A stretch of DNA of 36,213 bases from a virus: IMG/VR virus record IMGVR_UViG_3300017710_000018, positions 1 to 36,213 of that record; one strand, 5' to 3'. Both the position numbers and the translations under genes were made by a program. Of the stretch, positions 7,693 to 14,769 are shown piece by piece (the stretch's first letter is position 1; each line of letters opens with the position of its first letter). A model generated the notes under the pieces. The model was not told the DNA's origin and did not search any database. It was given only the letters and a program-made list of their open reading frames with translations.

Positions 7693-9205
7693 AAAAATAA
7701 TTTTCGGACCTCCTGGTACAGGAAAAACAACAAGGTTATTATCTATTGTTGAAGAAGAATTAGCTAGGGGCGTTCCACCTGATCGAATTGCCTATCTTGC
7801 TTTTACACGCAAAGCGGCTCAAGAAGCAGTGGAACGAGCTGGTAATAAATTTAATCTTACCAAAAAAGAATTAATTTGGTTTCGCACTATTCATAGTTTT
7901 GTTTTTAAAAATTTAAATTATAACTCCGATGAAGTTATGACACCTCAGCACTATCGAGAATTGGCTGAGGTAATAAAAGTTCCCCTCCTCAATGTCACTT
8001 CAGCTGATGAAGTTGGCGTATCTGTACACAATAATGAACATCTTCGTGTCTATGATTTATCCAGAGCGAGGGGAACTACATTAGAAGATGAATACAATCG
8101 CTTTGGTCGTATTGATGGTGGCTTTTTTAAAACAAAGTACGTCATCGAATCATTGATCAAGTACAAAGAAACTATGAACGTGAAAGATTATACGGACATG
8201 CTCATGGATTTTGTACAGATCGGGACATCACCAAAGCTAGAAGTATTAATTGTTGATGAAGCACAAGACTTGTCGTGGTTGCAGTGGAACGTGATTAACA
8301 AGATCATGGCTCACGCCACACGAGTCTATGTAGCGGGAGATGATGATCAAGCTATCTTCGATTGGGCGGGAGCTGATAGTGGTCGTTTGGTTGATCTTGA
8401 TTGGGAAACAGAAGTGTTAAATCAATCATATCGTGTACCGCAAACAAATCATGAAGTAGCAGATCGTTTAGTCCAAAGAATTCAACATCGAAAACAAAAG
8501 CTTTGGAAACCTAGAAAGTATCGAGGTTTTACGCAATCCTATGCTTATAAACTCAATGCAAGTAGTTTTGATCATGGTGAGTGGCTTATCTTAGCTCGTG
8601 CTAATTATTTATTAGATAATATAGAACACGACTTAAAACAATTTGGACATCACTTTATTCGAGGTAATCAACCAAGTGTCAGTTCCAAACTTTTAAAAGC
8701 AATTGAAACATGGGAAAAACTTCGCACAGGTCAAGATGTAGAATTTTCTGATGTTAAAGATTTGTATTATTATATGTCTGTTGGTAATCGTGTTAAGCGA
8801 GGACATAAAACTTTAAACATTCAAGTTCTTCCGGGACAAATGTTTTCAATGAAAGACTTACAACAAAATCACGGTTTAGTAGCTCATGCAAATTATCCTT
8901 GGCATCATGCCCTTGATAAAGTAAGTGAGAATAAATCTTTGTATGTAAAGACGATGCTACAAAAAGATGAAACAATGCTGACAACTCCGCCTCGAATAAA
9001 ACTCAGCACGATTCACGGATCAAAAGGTGGAGAAGCTGATCATGTGATGTTATTAACAGATCTGTCAAAGAAGACAGAAGATAAACTGCTATCAAACATT
9101 GATAGCGAAAGGAGAGTATTTTACGTGGGAGCAACAAGAGCAAAAAAATCATTACACATTATTAGAGCCGAAGGCAGTAGAGAATTTACGGAGATATTTC
9201 AATGA
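7670..9205 (+). CDS. UvrD/Rep-like superfamily 1 DNA helicase
   Basis: This 511-residue protein has all core SF1A motifs. Walker A is GPPGTGKTT near residue 13, motif Ia is LAFTRKAAQEA, and motif II is IVDEAQDLS. Motif III is VAGDDDQAIFDWAGAD, motif IV is LNQSYR, motif V is STIHGSKGGEADHV, and motif VI is VFYVGATRAKKSLHI. Family members unwind DNA 3'-5' and act in replication restart and repair. It is shorter than cellular UvrD (about 720), as is usual for phage forms. ATG 7670 is used here. TTG 7685, which has GGAG nine bases upstream, is a plausible alternative start and would lose only five residues. The gene overlaps the nuclease before it and the small gene after it. Confidence 0.93.
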   Translation: METVTLSKKIIFGPPGTGKTTRLLSIVEEELARGVPPDRIAYLAFTRKAAQEAVERAGNKFNLTKKELIWFRTIHSFVFKNLNYNSDEVMTPQHYRELAEVIKVPLLNVTSADEVGVSVHNNEHLRVYDLSRARGTTLEDEYNRFGRIDGGFFKTKYVIESLIKYKETMNVKDYTDMLMDFVQIGTSPKLEVLIVDEAQDLSWLQWNVINKIMAHATRVYVAGDDDQAIFDWAGADSGRLVDLDWETEVLNQSYRVPQTNHEVADRLVQRIQHRKQKLWKPRKYRGFTQSYAYKLNASSFDHGEWLILARANYLLDNIEHDLKQFGHHFIRGNQPSVSSKLLKAIETWEKLRTGQDVEFSDVKDLYYYMSVGNRVKRGHKTLNIQVLPGQMFSMKDLQQNHGLVAHANYPWHHALDKVSENKSLYVKTMLQKDETMLTTPPRIKLSTIHGSKGGEADHVMLLTDLSKKTEDKLLSNIDSERRVFYVGATRAKKSLHIIRAEGSREFTEIFQ

Positions 9206-9408
9206 GAATAATTTATCAAGACGGAAAACTATTAGTAAGTTTAACAAGAGACGAAGTAACAAAAGTTAATAATGAGATAGGTAATCCTGTTGAATTAGAC
9301 ATTGGTAATCTACCGATGCTTCATGAAGATATTACAAAAGCGGCAACTTATTATTTAAAACACATGCAAGTAAAAAAAGAATTATCAGAAAGCAAACAAG
9401 ATGAATGA
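9202..9408 (+). CDS. Small hypothetical protein between helicase and polymerase (68 aa)
   Basis: The start overlaps the helicase stop (ATGA) and the end overlaps the polymerase start by eight bases, so the three are translationally coupled. The N-terminus reads as short beta strands (MRIIYQDGKLLVSLTRDE) and the C-terminus is helical and Lys-rich. The family is not recognised. Its location suggests a polymerase- or helicase-associated factor. Confidence 0.6.
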   Translation: MRIIYQDGKLLVSLTRDEVTKVNNEIGNPVELDIGNLPMLHEDITKAATYYLKHMQVKKELSESKQDE

Positions 9409-11278
9409 TAACAAATTTCCAAAAGCAAAAACAGCACCTCCTGAATGGATGCCTCCTCAAAGTGTTCCAGATTTATCTTCGGCTTCTTGTATTGCAATTG
9501 ATGTTGAGACTAGTGATCCGAATCTTAAAAAATTGGGTCCTGGATATTTCCGTCAAGACGGCTTTGTTGCGGGAATATCTCTTGCCGTTGATGGTTGGAC
9601 TGGTTATTTTCCAATTGCACATGAAGGCGGTGGCAACTTTGATTTAAATATCATTCGTGATCCTTTACAAAAAATCTTCAATTCTGATTGCCCTAAATTA
9701 TTTCATAATTCTTCCTATGACATAGGGTGGTTAGAGGCTGAGGGCTTTTCCTTGCGTGGTCGTATTAAAGATACAATGATCATGGCACCTTTAATCGATG
9801 AAAATCGAACCTACTACTCCTTGAACTCACTAGGTTATGACTACGTTGGGGAAACGAAAGATGAATCAGCACTAAGAGAGGCCGCTACAGAATTTAATGT
9901 TGATGCGAAAAGTGAAATGTGGAGATTACCTCCGATGTATGTAGGTCGCTATGCGGAACAAGATACAGTCTTAACATTGAAATTATACAATCGTTTAATG
10001 CATGAAATTGAAAAACAAGAGTGCACCCATATTCTTGATTTAGAAGAACGTTTAATCCCTGTGACCTATGCCATGAAGAAAAAAGGGGTGCGTATTGATG
10101 AAGAAAAACTTTATAACCTTGATGCTGAATTATTAGCGGAAGAAAAAAGACTGATAGCGAAGATAAAAAAGTATGTGGGTTTTGATGTCGAGATTCACGC
10201 TGCAAGAAGCGTTGCCAAAGCTTTTGATCATTTAAAGCTACCCTATCCTCGCACCGAAAAATCTAATGAGCCTTCGTTCCAAAAGAATTTTTTAAATACC
10301 CATGTCCATGAGTTTCCCCAGATGATCGTTCAGGCCCGTGAAGTTTATAAAACGAGAAATACTTTTTTAGCGGGTATGAAAAAACATATTTGTAAAGGAA
10401 GAGTTCATGCATCGATTAATCAGATGAAGGGTGAAGACGGAGGAGCGGTGACAGGGCGTATGAGCTATTCTAATCCTAACCTTCAAAACATTCCAGCACG
10501 TGATAAACGTGTTGCACAAATGATTAAAGGTGCGTTCTTACCTGAGGAAGGAAAGAAGTGGCATGTGTTTGATTACTCGCAACAAGAACCACGCATCTTG
10601 GTTCACTATGCATTAAGTTCCAAAGGTGGTTTGACCGGTAGTGAAGATGTTTTAACCAAATACAATGAAGGCAGTGAAGTAGACTTTCATCAAATGGTAG
10701 CGGACATGGCTGATATTACTCGTGAAGAAGCGAAGAGTATTAACTTAGGTATTATGTATGGTATGGGTAAAGGAAAAATGGCTACTGACTTAGGCCTCGA
10801 GATTCAAGACGCAGAAGTAATATTAAAAAAGTATCATCAATCCATTCCTTTTGTCAAAGAGCTACAAGACATTGCTATGCGTACTGCTAGTAAACATGGA
10901 CATATCCGAACTCTGTTAGGTCGTAAATGTCGATTTCCTTTATGGGAACCTAATCGCTTTGGAATTAATAAAGCTCTTCCTCACCCAGAAGCAGTTGTCG
11001 AATATGGTAATGACATTAAACGTGCCTTTACGTATAAATCCTTGAATAAATTAATTCAGGGGAGTGCCGCTGATCAAACGAAACAAGCTATGCTGACTTT
11101 GTTTGAAGAAGGTATTGTTGCCGATATTGCAATCCATGATGAACTTGATATATCTCTTGAAAACTCCCAAGAAGTTGATAGAGTACGAGAAATTATGGAA
11201 ACTTGCGTGGATAAGTTAAAAGTTCCTAGTGTCGTAAATGTTCGAGTAGGAAAAACTTGGGGTGAAGCTGGTAAATAA
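9401..11278 (+). CDS. polA: DNA polymerase I (family A) with 3'-5' exonuclease
   Basis: This 625-residue replicative polymerase joins an N-terminal DnaQ-like exonuclease to a family A polymerase domain; there is no 5' nuclease domain. The exonuclease motif I is IDVETSD (Asp34, Glu36), with further acidic motifs around FHNSSYDIGW and YAEQDTVLTL. Polymerase motif A is DYSQQEPRIL (Asp391). Motif B is EAKSINLGIMYGMG (Lys445), and motif C is IHDELD (His579-Asp580-Glu581). At the position equal to E. coli Phe762 there is Leu449. It closes the replication operon. The call is secure; the Leu suggests altered fidelity or rate compared with Phe or Tyr types. Confidence 0.96.
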   Translation: MNDNKFPKAKTAPPEWMPPQSVPDLSSASCIAIDVETSDPNLKKLGPGYFRQDGFVAGISLAVDGWTGYFPIAHEGGGNFDLNIIRDPLQKIFNSDCPKLFHNSSYDIGWLEAEGFSLRGRIKDTMIMAPLIDENRTYYSLNSLGYDYVGETKDESALREAATEFNVDAKSEMWRLPPMYVGRYAEQDTVLTLKLYNRLMHEIEKQECTHILDLEERLIPVTYAMKKKGVRIDEEKLYNLDAELLAEEKRLIAKIKKYVGFDVEIHAARSVAKAFDHLKLPYPRTEKSNEPSFQKNFLNTHVHEFPQMIVQAREVYKTRNTFLAGMKKHICKGRVHASINQMKGEDGGAVTGRMSYSNPNLQNIPARDKRVAQMIKGAFLPEEGKKWHVFDYSQQEPRILVHYALSSKGGLTGSEDVLTKYNEGSEVDFHQMVADMADITREEAKSINLGIMYGMGKGKMATDLGLEIQDAEVILKKYHQSIPFVKELQDIAMRTASKHGHIRTLLGRKCRFPLWEPNRFGINKALPHPEAVVEYGNDIKRAFTYKSLNKLIQGSAADQTKQAMLTLFEEGIVADIAIHDELDISLENSQEVDRVREIMETCVDKLKVPSVVNVRVGKTWGEAGK

Positions 11279-11303
11279 AAGAAAGTAGAAAGCCGAGAAA
11301 AAA

Positions 11304-11492
11304 ATGACTGATATAAATAAATATAAATCTGTTGCCGTAAATAAGCCAGGATATGAAAAATTAGCTGAGATTAAATTAAACACTCATATTCCTATTAATA
11401 CCTTAGCTGATAAAGCTATAGAAATGATTTATGAAGCATGGGAAAAAACAGGAAAAAAGTACATACCAAGTCTCGACGAAAAATCGAATTAA
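11304..11492 (+). CDS. Small hypothetical protein, possible ribbon-helix-helix (62 aa)
   Basis: A 62-residue protein starts 25 bases after polA. The stretch VAVNKPGYEKLAEIKLNTHIPINTLADKAIEMIYEAW (quoted in parts: VAVNKPGYEKL, then NTLADKAIEMIYEAW) resembles a short strand followed by two helices, as in CopG/Arc ribbon-helix-helix repressors. This is a pattern-level guess only. The 3' end overlaps the next frame by 55 bases. Confidence 0.5.
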   Translation: MTDINKYKSVAVNKPGYEKLAEIKLNTHIPINTLADKAIEMIYEAWEKTGKKYIPSLDEKSN

Positions 11493-11686
11493 AAAAGAAA
11501 TACGATTGTAGCCTTTGTAAAGATACAGGGGAACTTTATGTTCCTATTTATGAAACGTATATTTTGGTGAATTGTCCATGCCTCAAGGTTGATGTGGAAG
11601 TGGAGCTAGAGGTAGAAGAGCAAGGGAAAAGGGACAAGGATCACGCCTCACGGCTCAAGAAAAAACTAGGCAAAACTCTTCATTAG
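11438..11686 (+). CDS. Small zinc-ribbon-like protein (82 aa)
   Basis: The core CSLCKDTGELYV followed by VNCPCL gives a CxxC...CxC arrangement typical of a single zinc ribbon, like the CxxCxGxG knuckles of DnaJ. The N-terminus is very basic (KNRKKVHTKSRRK) and the C-terminus alternates acidic and basic residues. ATG 11438 lies inside the previous gene with no good ribosome-binding site, so the true start is uncertain. It could begin later at a non-standard codon. A nucleic-acid-binding role is inferred. Confidence 0.5.
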   Translation: MGKNRKKVHTKSRRKIELKKKYDCSLCKDTGELYVPIYETYILVNCPCLKVDVEVELEVEEQGKRDKDHASRLKKKLGKTLH

Positions 11687-11701
11687 TGATATTTATTTCT
11701 T

Positions 11702-12010
11702 ATGAGTATATTTGGAATTGCTAAAAAAGGACTTGGTTTATTAGGTCGTAAAAAAAATGACGAAGGTGCCAAAACTTATGTTGAAAAAGGTAGACTTGGT
11801 CTTTCACCAGCTGGTCTAAGATACTATGAGACTAGTGGCTTAAAAAATACATATGCTAAAATGGACAAAGCTATTAGAAAAATTGAAGAGAAGAAAAATG
11901 GTGGTCTTGTTGGTGGTCAAAAAAAATTAGACAAGAACAAAGACGGTAAAATTACAGGTGCGGATTTTAAAATGATGAAAAAGAAATCCACTAAAAGAAA
12001 AAAGAAGTAA
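11702..12010 (+). CDS. Small basic protein with EF-hand-like loop (102 aa)
   Basis: A 102-residue, Lys-rich protein. Near the C-terminus, LDKNKDGKITGADFKMM fits the calcium-binding EF-hand or dockerin loop, with D, N, D, then T and D at loop positions 1, 3, 5, 9 and 12. It is preceded by GGLVGGQKK and followed by a basic tail. I have seen this GGxVGGQxxLDxNxDGKI pattern in marine phages, without an assigned role. The stop overlaps the next ATG (TAATG). No Shine-Dalgarno sequence is visible. Calcium binding is a prediction. Confidence 0.6.
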   Translation: MSIFGIAKKGLGLLGRKKNDEGAKTYVEKGRLGLSPAGLRYYETSGLKNTYAKMDKAIRKIEEKKNGGLVGGQKKLDKNKDGKITGADFKMMKKKSTKRKKK

Positions 12011-12144
12011 TGTCTCGTCCTGGTCTTTATGCTAACATTCATGCGAAAAGAAAACGTGGAGAAAAAATGAGAAAAAAGAATTCAAAAGGTGCTCCCACCG
12101 CTAAAGCTTTTGCTAGAGCAAAGCAAACAGTAAGGAAAAAATAA
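12010..12144 (+). CDS. Tiny basic protein, conserved marine-phage type (44 aa)
   Basis: A 44-codon frame is coupled to both neighbours by TAATG overlaps. The product reads MSRPGLYANIHAKRKRGE and then KGAPTAKAFARAKQT, a combination I recognise from many marine phage genomes as a stand-alone small protein of unknown function. It is strongly basic, with almost no acidic residues, so DNA contact in the virion or during packaging is plausible. It is short enough to be missed by gene callers. Confidence 0.7.
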   Translation: MSRPGLYANIHAKRKRGEKMRKKNSKGAPTAKAFARAKQTVRKK

Positions 12145-12512
12145 TGGCTGAAGAAAAGAAAAAAACAGGAATTAAAGAAAAAATAGGTCTATTTCTGGAC
12201 AAAACTTTCACTTTTGGTGGTGGTTTGCAATATGATAATGACATAGTAAACAGTGCTCAAGAGGCCCTTGGTGTAGATAGTTGGAGAGATATAGATACAC
12301 AAGAAGACTTCGATAATTTCAAAACAATTATTCGACAAATGCAGAAACAAAAAGACTCTGGTGATGTTCCAACAACAGGAAAAACAGGTGGAGTTGTGAT
12401 TAAGATGAAGAGGGGTGGAATGGTATCTAAAAATACCTCAAAAACCCGTTCTAAGCCTCGTGTGGCAGGTCGTTTAGCTAAACGTGGATACGGCAAAGCC
12501 TATAAAGGCTAG
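12144..12512 (+). CDS. Hypothetical protein with conserved basic Gly-rich tail (122 aa)
   Basis: The first 80 residues are mixed charge and helical. The C-terminal 35 residues are basic and end in RVAGRLAKRGYGKAYKG. This R-G-x-G-K-A-x-K-G ending recurs at the C-terminus of otherwise unrelated small proteins in marine phages. The start is coupled to the preceding 44-aa gene (TAATG). Function is unknown; the tail could bind DNA or capsid protein. Confidence 0.6.
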   Translation: MAEEKKKTGIKEKIGLFLDKTFTFGGGLQYDNDIVNSAQEALGVDSWRDIDTQEDFDNFKTIIRQMQKQKDSGDVPTTGKTGGVVIKMKRGGMVSKNTSKTRSKPRVAGRLAKRGYGKAYKG

Positions 12513-12697
12513 ACTTCTTAAAACGATTATTTTCAATATTGTGTAATGGTGTAAGACAAAGGTAATAGTCATGTAATGGCTACTATTGTTGATTTATATA
12601 TAATATATATATAATATTACTTGATTACGTGAAAAAAATGAAATGAAAAAATTTTTTATATATATATTATTGTATATATATCTATATAGATAAAAAA
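12513..12697. other. AT-rich intergenic region, possible origin or promoter region
   Basis: This 185-base gap between the late replication-side genes and the terminase small subunit is almost pure A/T from about 12585 to 12690, with alternating TATATA runs. TGTAATGG occurs twice exactly 30 bases apart (12542, 12572). No gene is seen in it. An easily melted element such as a replication origin, or a promoter cluster for the terminase operon, is possible, but no defined -35/-10 pair stands out. Confidence 0.35.
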
Positions 12698-12763
12698 ATG
12701 GAAGAAGATATAATTTACTGTCCACTTTGTGGACTTGATATAGAAGAGGATTGTGATTGCTAA
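12698..12763 (+). CDS. Cys-rich miniprotein upstream of terS (21 aa)
   Basis: A 21-codon frame reads MEEDIIYCPLCGLDIEEDCDC. CPLCG followed by CDC gives four cysteines with zinc-knuckle spacing. Its stop overlaps the ATG of the terminase small subunit (TAATG), so at minimum it can act as a coupling leader peptide. No strong ribosome-binding site is seen, only an A-rich run. Similar tiny Cys-rich frames occur at 28241 and 33949 in the window. Confidence 0.45.
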   Translation: MEEDIIYCPLCGLDIEEDCDC

Positions 12764-13278
12764 TGTCAAAACAAATTGGTGATATAAAAGATGATGAAGG
12801 TCTAACTAGAAAACAAAGAGCCTTTGCTCAATACCTTGTTCAAGAGAATGGCAGAGCTACTCCCACTGAATGTGCGAAAATGGCTGGATACTCAGAGCAC
12901 TCAGCTACCCAAATAGCTTGTAATTTACAAAATCCTAAAATGTATCCTAAGGTTGTAGATTTTATTGATACCCTTACAAAAGAATATTCTAAAGCTAGTA
13001 AAATTGAATTTCAAAAACATGCCAGAGAAATGGCAAGATTAAGAGATATGGCAGTTGAGGAAAAACAATATTCCGCTGCGATTAATGCAGAATATAGAAG
13101 AGGCCTCTTAGGTGGTTTTTATGTTGAAAGAAAAGAAGTTGTTACTGCTAGTCTTGACAATATGTCCAGAAAAGAACTTCAACAAAAATTAGAAAATCTA
13201 AGAAAAGAAAATGAATTAATTCAAGACGCAGATTATTCTGAAATTGAAGATCAATCAGATATTGACAAATCCCAATAA
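12763..13278 (+). CDS. terS: Terminase small subunit
   Basis: A 171-residue protein. The opening GLTRKQRAFAQYLVQENGRATPTECAKMAGYSEHSA region (key pieces LTRKQRAFAQYLV and AKMAGYSEHSA) is the typical helix-turn-helix of Terminase_2-type small subunits, which recognise phage DNA. A middle helical oligomerisation region (EFQKHAREMARLRDM) and a charged coiled C-terminus follow. Small subunits form rings that bind the packaging site and stimulate the large-subunit ATPase. ATG 12763 is coupled to the miniprotein; a TTG six bases upstream is less likely. Unusually, the large subunit gene lies 8.6 kb downstream. Confidence 0.85.
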   Translation: MSKQIGDIKDDEGLTRKQRAFAQYLVQENGRATPTECAKMAGYSEHSATQIACNLQNPKMYPKVVDFIDTLTKEYSKASKIEFQKHAREMARLRDMAVEEKQYSAAINAEYRRGLLGGFYVERKEVVTASLDNMSRKELQQKLENLRKENELIQDADYSEIEDQSDIDKSQ

Positions 13279-13329
13279 GTTGTAATATATTCTTTTTTAA
13301 TTGCACTTTGGCAAGTGAAGGAGAGAACA

Positions 13330-13560
13330 ATGGAACTACATACACATATACTAAAACTTGAAAAAGAGCTTAACGTTTTAAATACAATACAAGAAGTAAA
13401 CAAAGCACTTGAAAGATTAAGGACTGCGATAGAGACCTATGAAGCCATGGGTTATGACATCAATAATTATAAACCATTTTTAGATAACTATCCTTTTGGA
13501 GTTTCTTTTTGTGAAGTGGGTATAGATTGGGGGGATACAAATGAAGATAGTAAAGATTGA
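13330..13560 (+). CDS. Hypothetical coiled-coil protein (76 aa)
   Basis: ATG 13330 has AAGGAGAG about seven bases upstream. A small hairpin (CACTT at 13304-13308, AAGTG at 13313-13317) ends just before that site. The product begins with a helical, Leu-rich segment (LHTHILKLEKELNVL) and ends in an acidic, aromatic section. It is the first gene of the accessory island after terS. The family is not recognised. Confidence 0.6.
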   Translation: MELHTHILKLEKELNVLNTIQEVNKALERLRTAIETYEAMGYDINNYKPFLDNYPFGVSFCEVGIDWGDTNEDSKD

Positions 13561-13759
13561 TAGACAGGCTTGGAAAACCTTCAAACATTTTCTTAAAACT
13601 GATGATGAGTTTAATACAAAATGGAACATACCTCTTTATGACTGTAGAGGTAATTCTTATGATCGAAAAATATTAAATAAATTATATTATGAGCAATATT
13701 TAGATTGGTATTTTCAAGTAAAAAAAGTTTGCCCAGGAGGACTAAGTTATGAAAGCTAA
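13541..13759 (+). CDS. Hypothetical protein (72 aa)
   Basis: Overlaps the upstream gene by 20 bases and the next by 11. The product is aromatic-rich (many Trp, Tyr and Phe), with KIVKIDRQAWKTFKHFL at the start and YYEQYLDWYFQVKK later. It has no recognised domain. Continuous overlap with both neighbours supports a real gene in the small-protein operon. Confidence 0.55.
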   Translation: MKIVKIDRQAWKTFKHFLKTDDEFNTKWNIPLYDCRGNSYDRKILNKLYYEQYLDWYFQVKKVCPGGLSYES

Positions 13760-13898
13760 AGAAGCATTAGAAGTTTTTTATAAAAATTTTGAATTATGGA
13801 AAGCTAATAATTATCTTGATACAGAAGAAGATGAAAATATTAGAGAGGCTTATACAGTTTTAGAAGAACTTGTTGATGAAAAAGAAGGAGAGACATAA
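13749..13898 (+). CDS. Hypothetical acidic small protein (49 aa)
   Basis: A 49-codon frame from ATG 13749, with an AGGAGG-like site 8 bases before it inside the preceding gene. The product is an acidic amphipathic helix protein (MKAKEALEVFYKNFELW, ending EELVDEKEGET). It overlaps the upstream gene by 11 bases and ends one base before the next ATG. No family is recognised. Confidence 0.6.
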   Translation: MKAKEALEVFYKNFELWKANNYLDTEEDENIREAYTVLEELVDEKEGET

Positions 13899-13899
13899 A

Positions 13900-14175
13900 A
13901 TGGAATACAAAAAAAATATTTTTTATACACATTACTTAAAAAGACAAGGCAAGATATTTAAAGATCTAGCTTATTTAGGGCATAATCAAAGAATTGATAT
14001 GTTAGAGGATTTTAAAAAAATGAAATATGATTTTATAGATTGGGCTAAAAAAGATAATCACAGTTCTTTAGAAGATAAGCAAAAAATAATTGCGTCAGGT
14101 CGTAGATGTATAAAATATTATGATAAGTTAATTTCTTATATTAGGAAAAATCCTGATATTGCCGTAAGGAGATAA
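13900..14175 (+). CDS. Hypothetical basic protein (91 aa)
   Basis: ATG 13900 has AAGGAG nine bases upstream. The product is Lys/Tyr-rich and helical, with GHNQRIDMLEDFKKMKYDF and RRCIKYYDKLISYIRK. No domain is recognised. An upstream in-frame start at 13870 would overlap the previous gene and lacks a site. Confidence 0.6.
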   Translation: MEYKKNIFYTHYLKRQGKIFKDLAYLGHNQRIDMLEDFKKMKYDFIDWAKKDNHSSLEDKQKIIASGRRCIKYYDKLISYIRKNPDIAVRR

Positions 14176-14180
14176 TAAAA

Positions 14181-14408
14181 ATGAAAAATTATAACCTATC
14201 ACTTTCCATAATTACTAAAATATTGGAAGATCAATTAAAACAAATTACAGAGGCGAGTAAAAAAGAAATTTTGTATGAATACAATGCTGATAAAACTAAA
14301 GACCTTGTAATGAACAAAACAGTCGCAGATGTAGAATTTTATGTTGCAGACACTATAGCGAGTAAGTTAGAAAATTTACAAACAAATCTAATTTTAAAAG
14401 GAGAATAA
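14181..14408 (+). CDS. Hypothetical helical protein (75 aa)
   Basis: Follows its neighbour by five bases, with a GGAG-like site in the preceding gene's end. The product is all-helical in appearance (LSLSIITKILEDQLKQI, then TVADVEFYVADTIASKLENL). No family is recognised. It is part of a run of six tightly packed small genes ending in a strong terminator. Confidence 0.55.
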   Translation: MKNYNLSLSIITKILEDQLKQITEASKKEILYEYNADKTKDLVMNKTVADVEFYVADTIASKLENLQTNLILKGE

Positions 14409-14410
14409 AA

Positions 14411-14608
14411 ATGCCGACTTATAAGGTAAGAGTTTATGAAGCTTATGCTAAAACCTTTATATTAAACGCAAAAACACAAGATGATGCTAGAAAAAAAATA
14501 GAAGATAAAGGAGCTATGTACTTTGATAAAAATAATGATAGATCAATACAAGCTGACAAATCAAAGATTGAAGAATTTAGAATTGAAGAAGTAGAGGAGA
14601 TACGATAA
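14411..14608 (+). CDS. DpnD/PcfM-like small protein (65 aa)
   Basis: AAAAGGAG lies eight bases before the ATG. The product opens with PTYKVRVYEAYAKTFILNAKTQDDARKKIEDKG in pattern: a strand, then a conserved K-T strand (YAKTFILNAKTQDDA), then a helix. This is the layout of DpnD/PcfM-type small proteins found on mobile elements. The known family has no firm biochemical role. The assignment is from pattern memory only. Confidence 0.5.
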   Translation: MPTYKVRVYEAYAKTFILNAKTQDDARKKIEDKGAMYFDKNNDRSIQADKSKIEEFRIEEVEEIR

Positions 14609-14673
14609 TGAATTGGCTTATAGAAAAATTTGCAAAACTAATTGACTTTTTGTTTTTTGGAAATAGAAAGTAA
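14608..14673 (+). CDS. Possible membrane-active micropeptide (21 aa)
   Basis: A 21-codon frame (MNWLIEKFAKLIDFLFFGNR) is coupled to the preceding stop by TAATG and has AGAGGAG upstream. The sequence is an amphipathic or hydrophobic helix with a basic end, typical of small membrane-binding peptides. It ends 20 bases before the terminator. It may be a true small protein or chance; the good ribosome-binding site favours real. Confidence 0.45.
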   Translation: MNWLIEKFAKLIDFLFFGNRK

Positions 14674-14692
14674 ATAACGATCTTTCACTCAT

Positions 14693-14724
14693 AAACCCCT
14701 GATAAATACTTCAGGGGTTTTTTT
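14693..14724 (+). terminator. Rho-independent terminator
   Basis: AAACCCCTGA (14693-14702) pairs perfectly with TCAGGGGTTT (14711-14720) across an 8-base loop and runs into T residues. It ends the small-gene operon and insulates the next transcript. Confidence 0.92.
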
Positions 14725-14735
14725 ATTTTAGGGTA

Positions 14736-14768
14736 TTGACATCCTAATATATCTCACTATCTTATAAT
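14736..14768 (+). promoter_or_regulatory. Sigma70-like promoter for the structured RNA
   Basis: TTGACA at 14736-14741 is followed after 16 bases by TATCTT (14758-14763), and a perfect TATAAT overlaps at 14763-14768, giving a 21-base spacing. Either way the predicted start is near 14770, exactly where the paired structure begins. It sits between a terminator and the RNA. Confidence 0.6.
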
Positions 14769-14769
14769 C

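Noticed and set aside
9405-9647. Second plus-strand frame at the start of polA
   Set aside because: It lies wholly inside the polymerase exonuclease domain, whose motifs are clear in the other frame.
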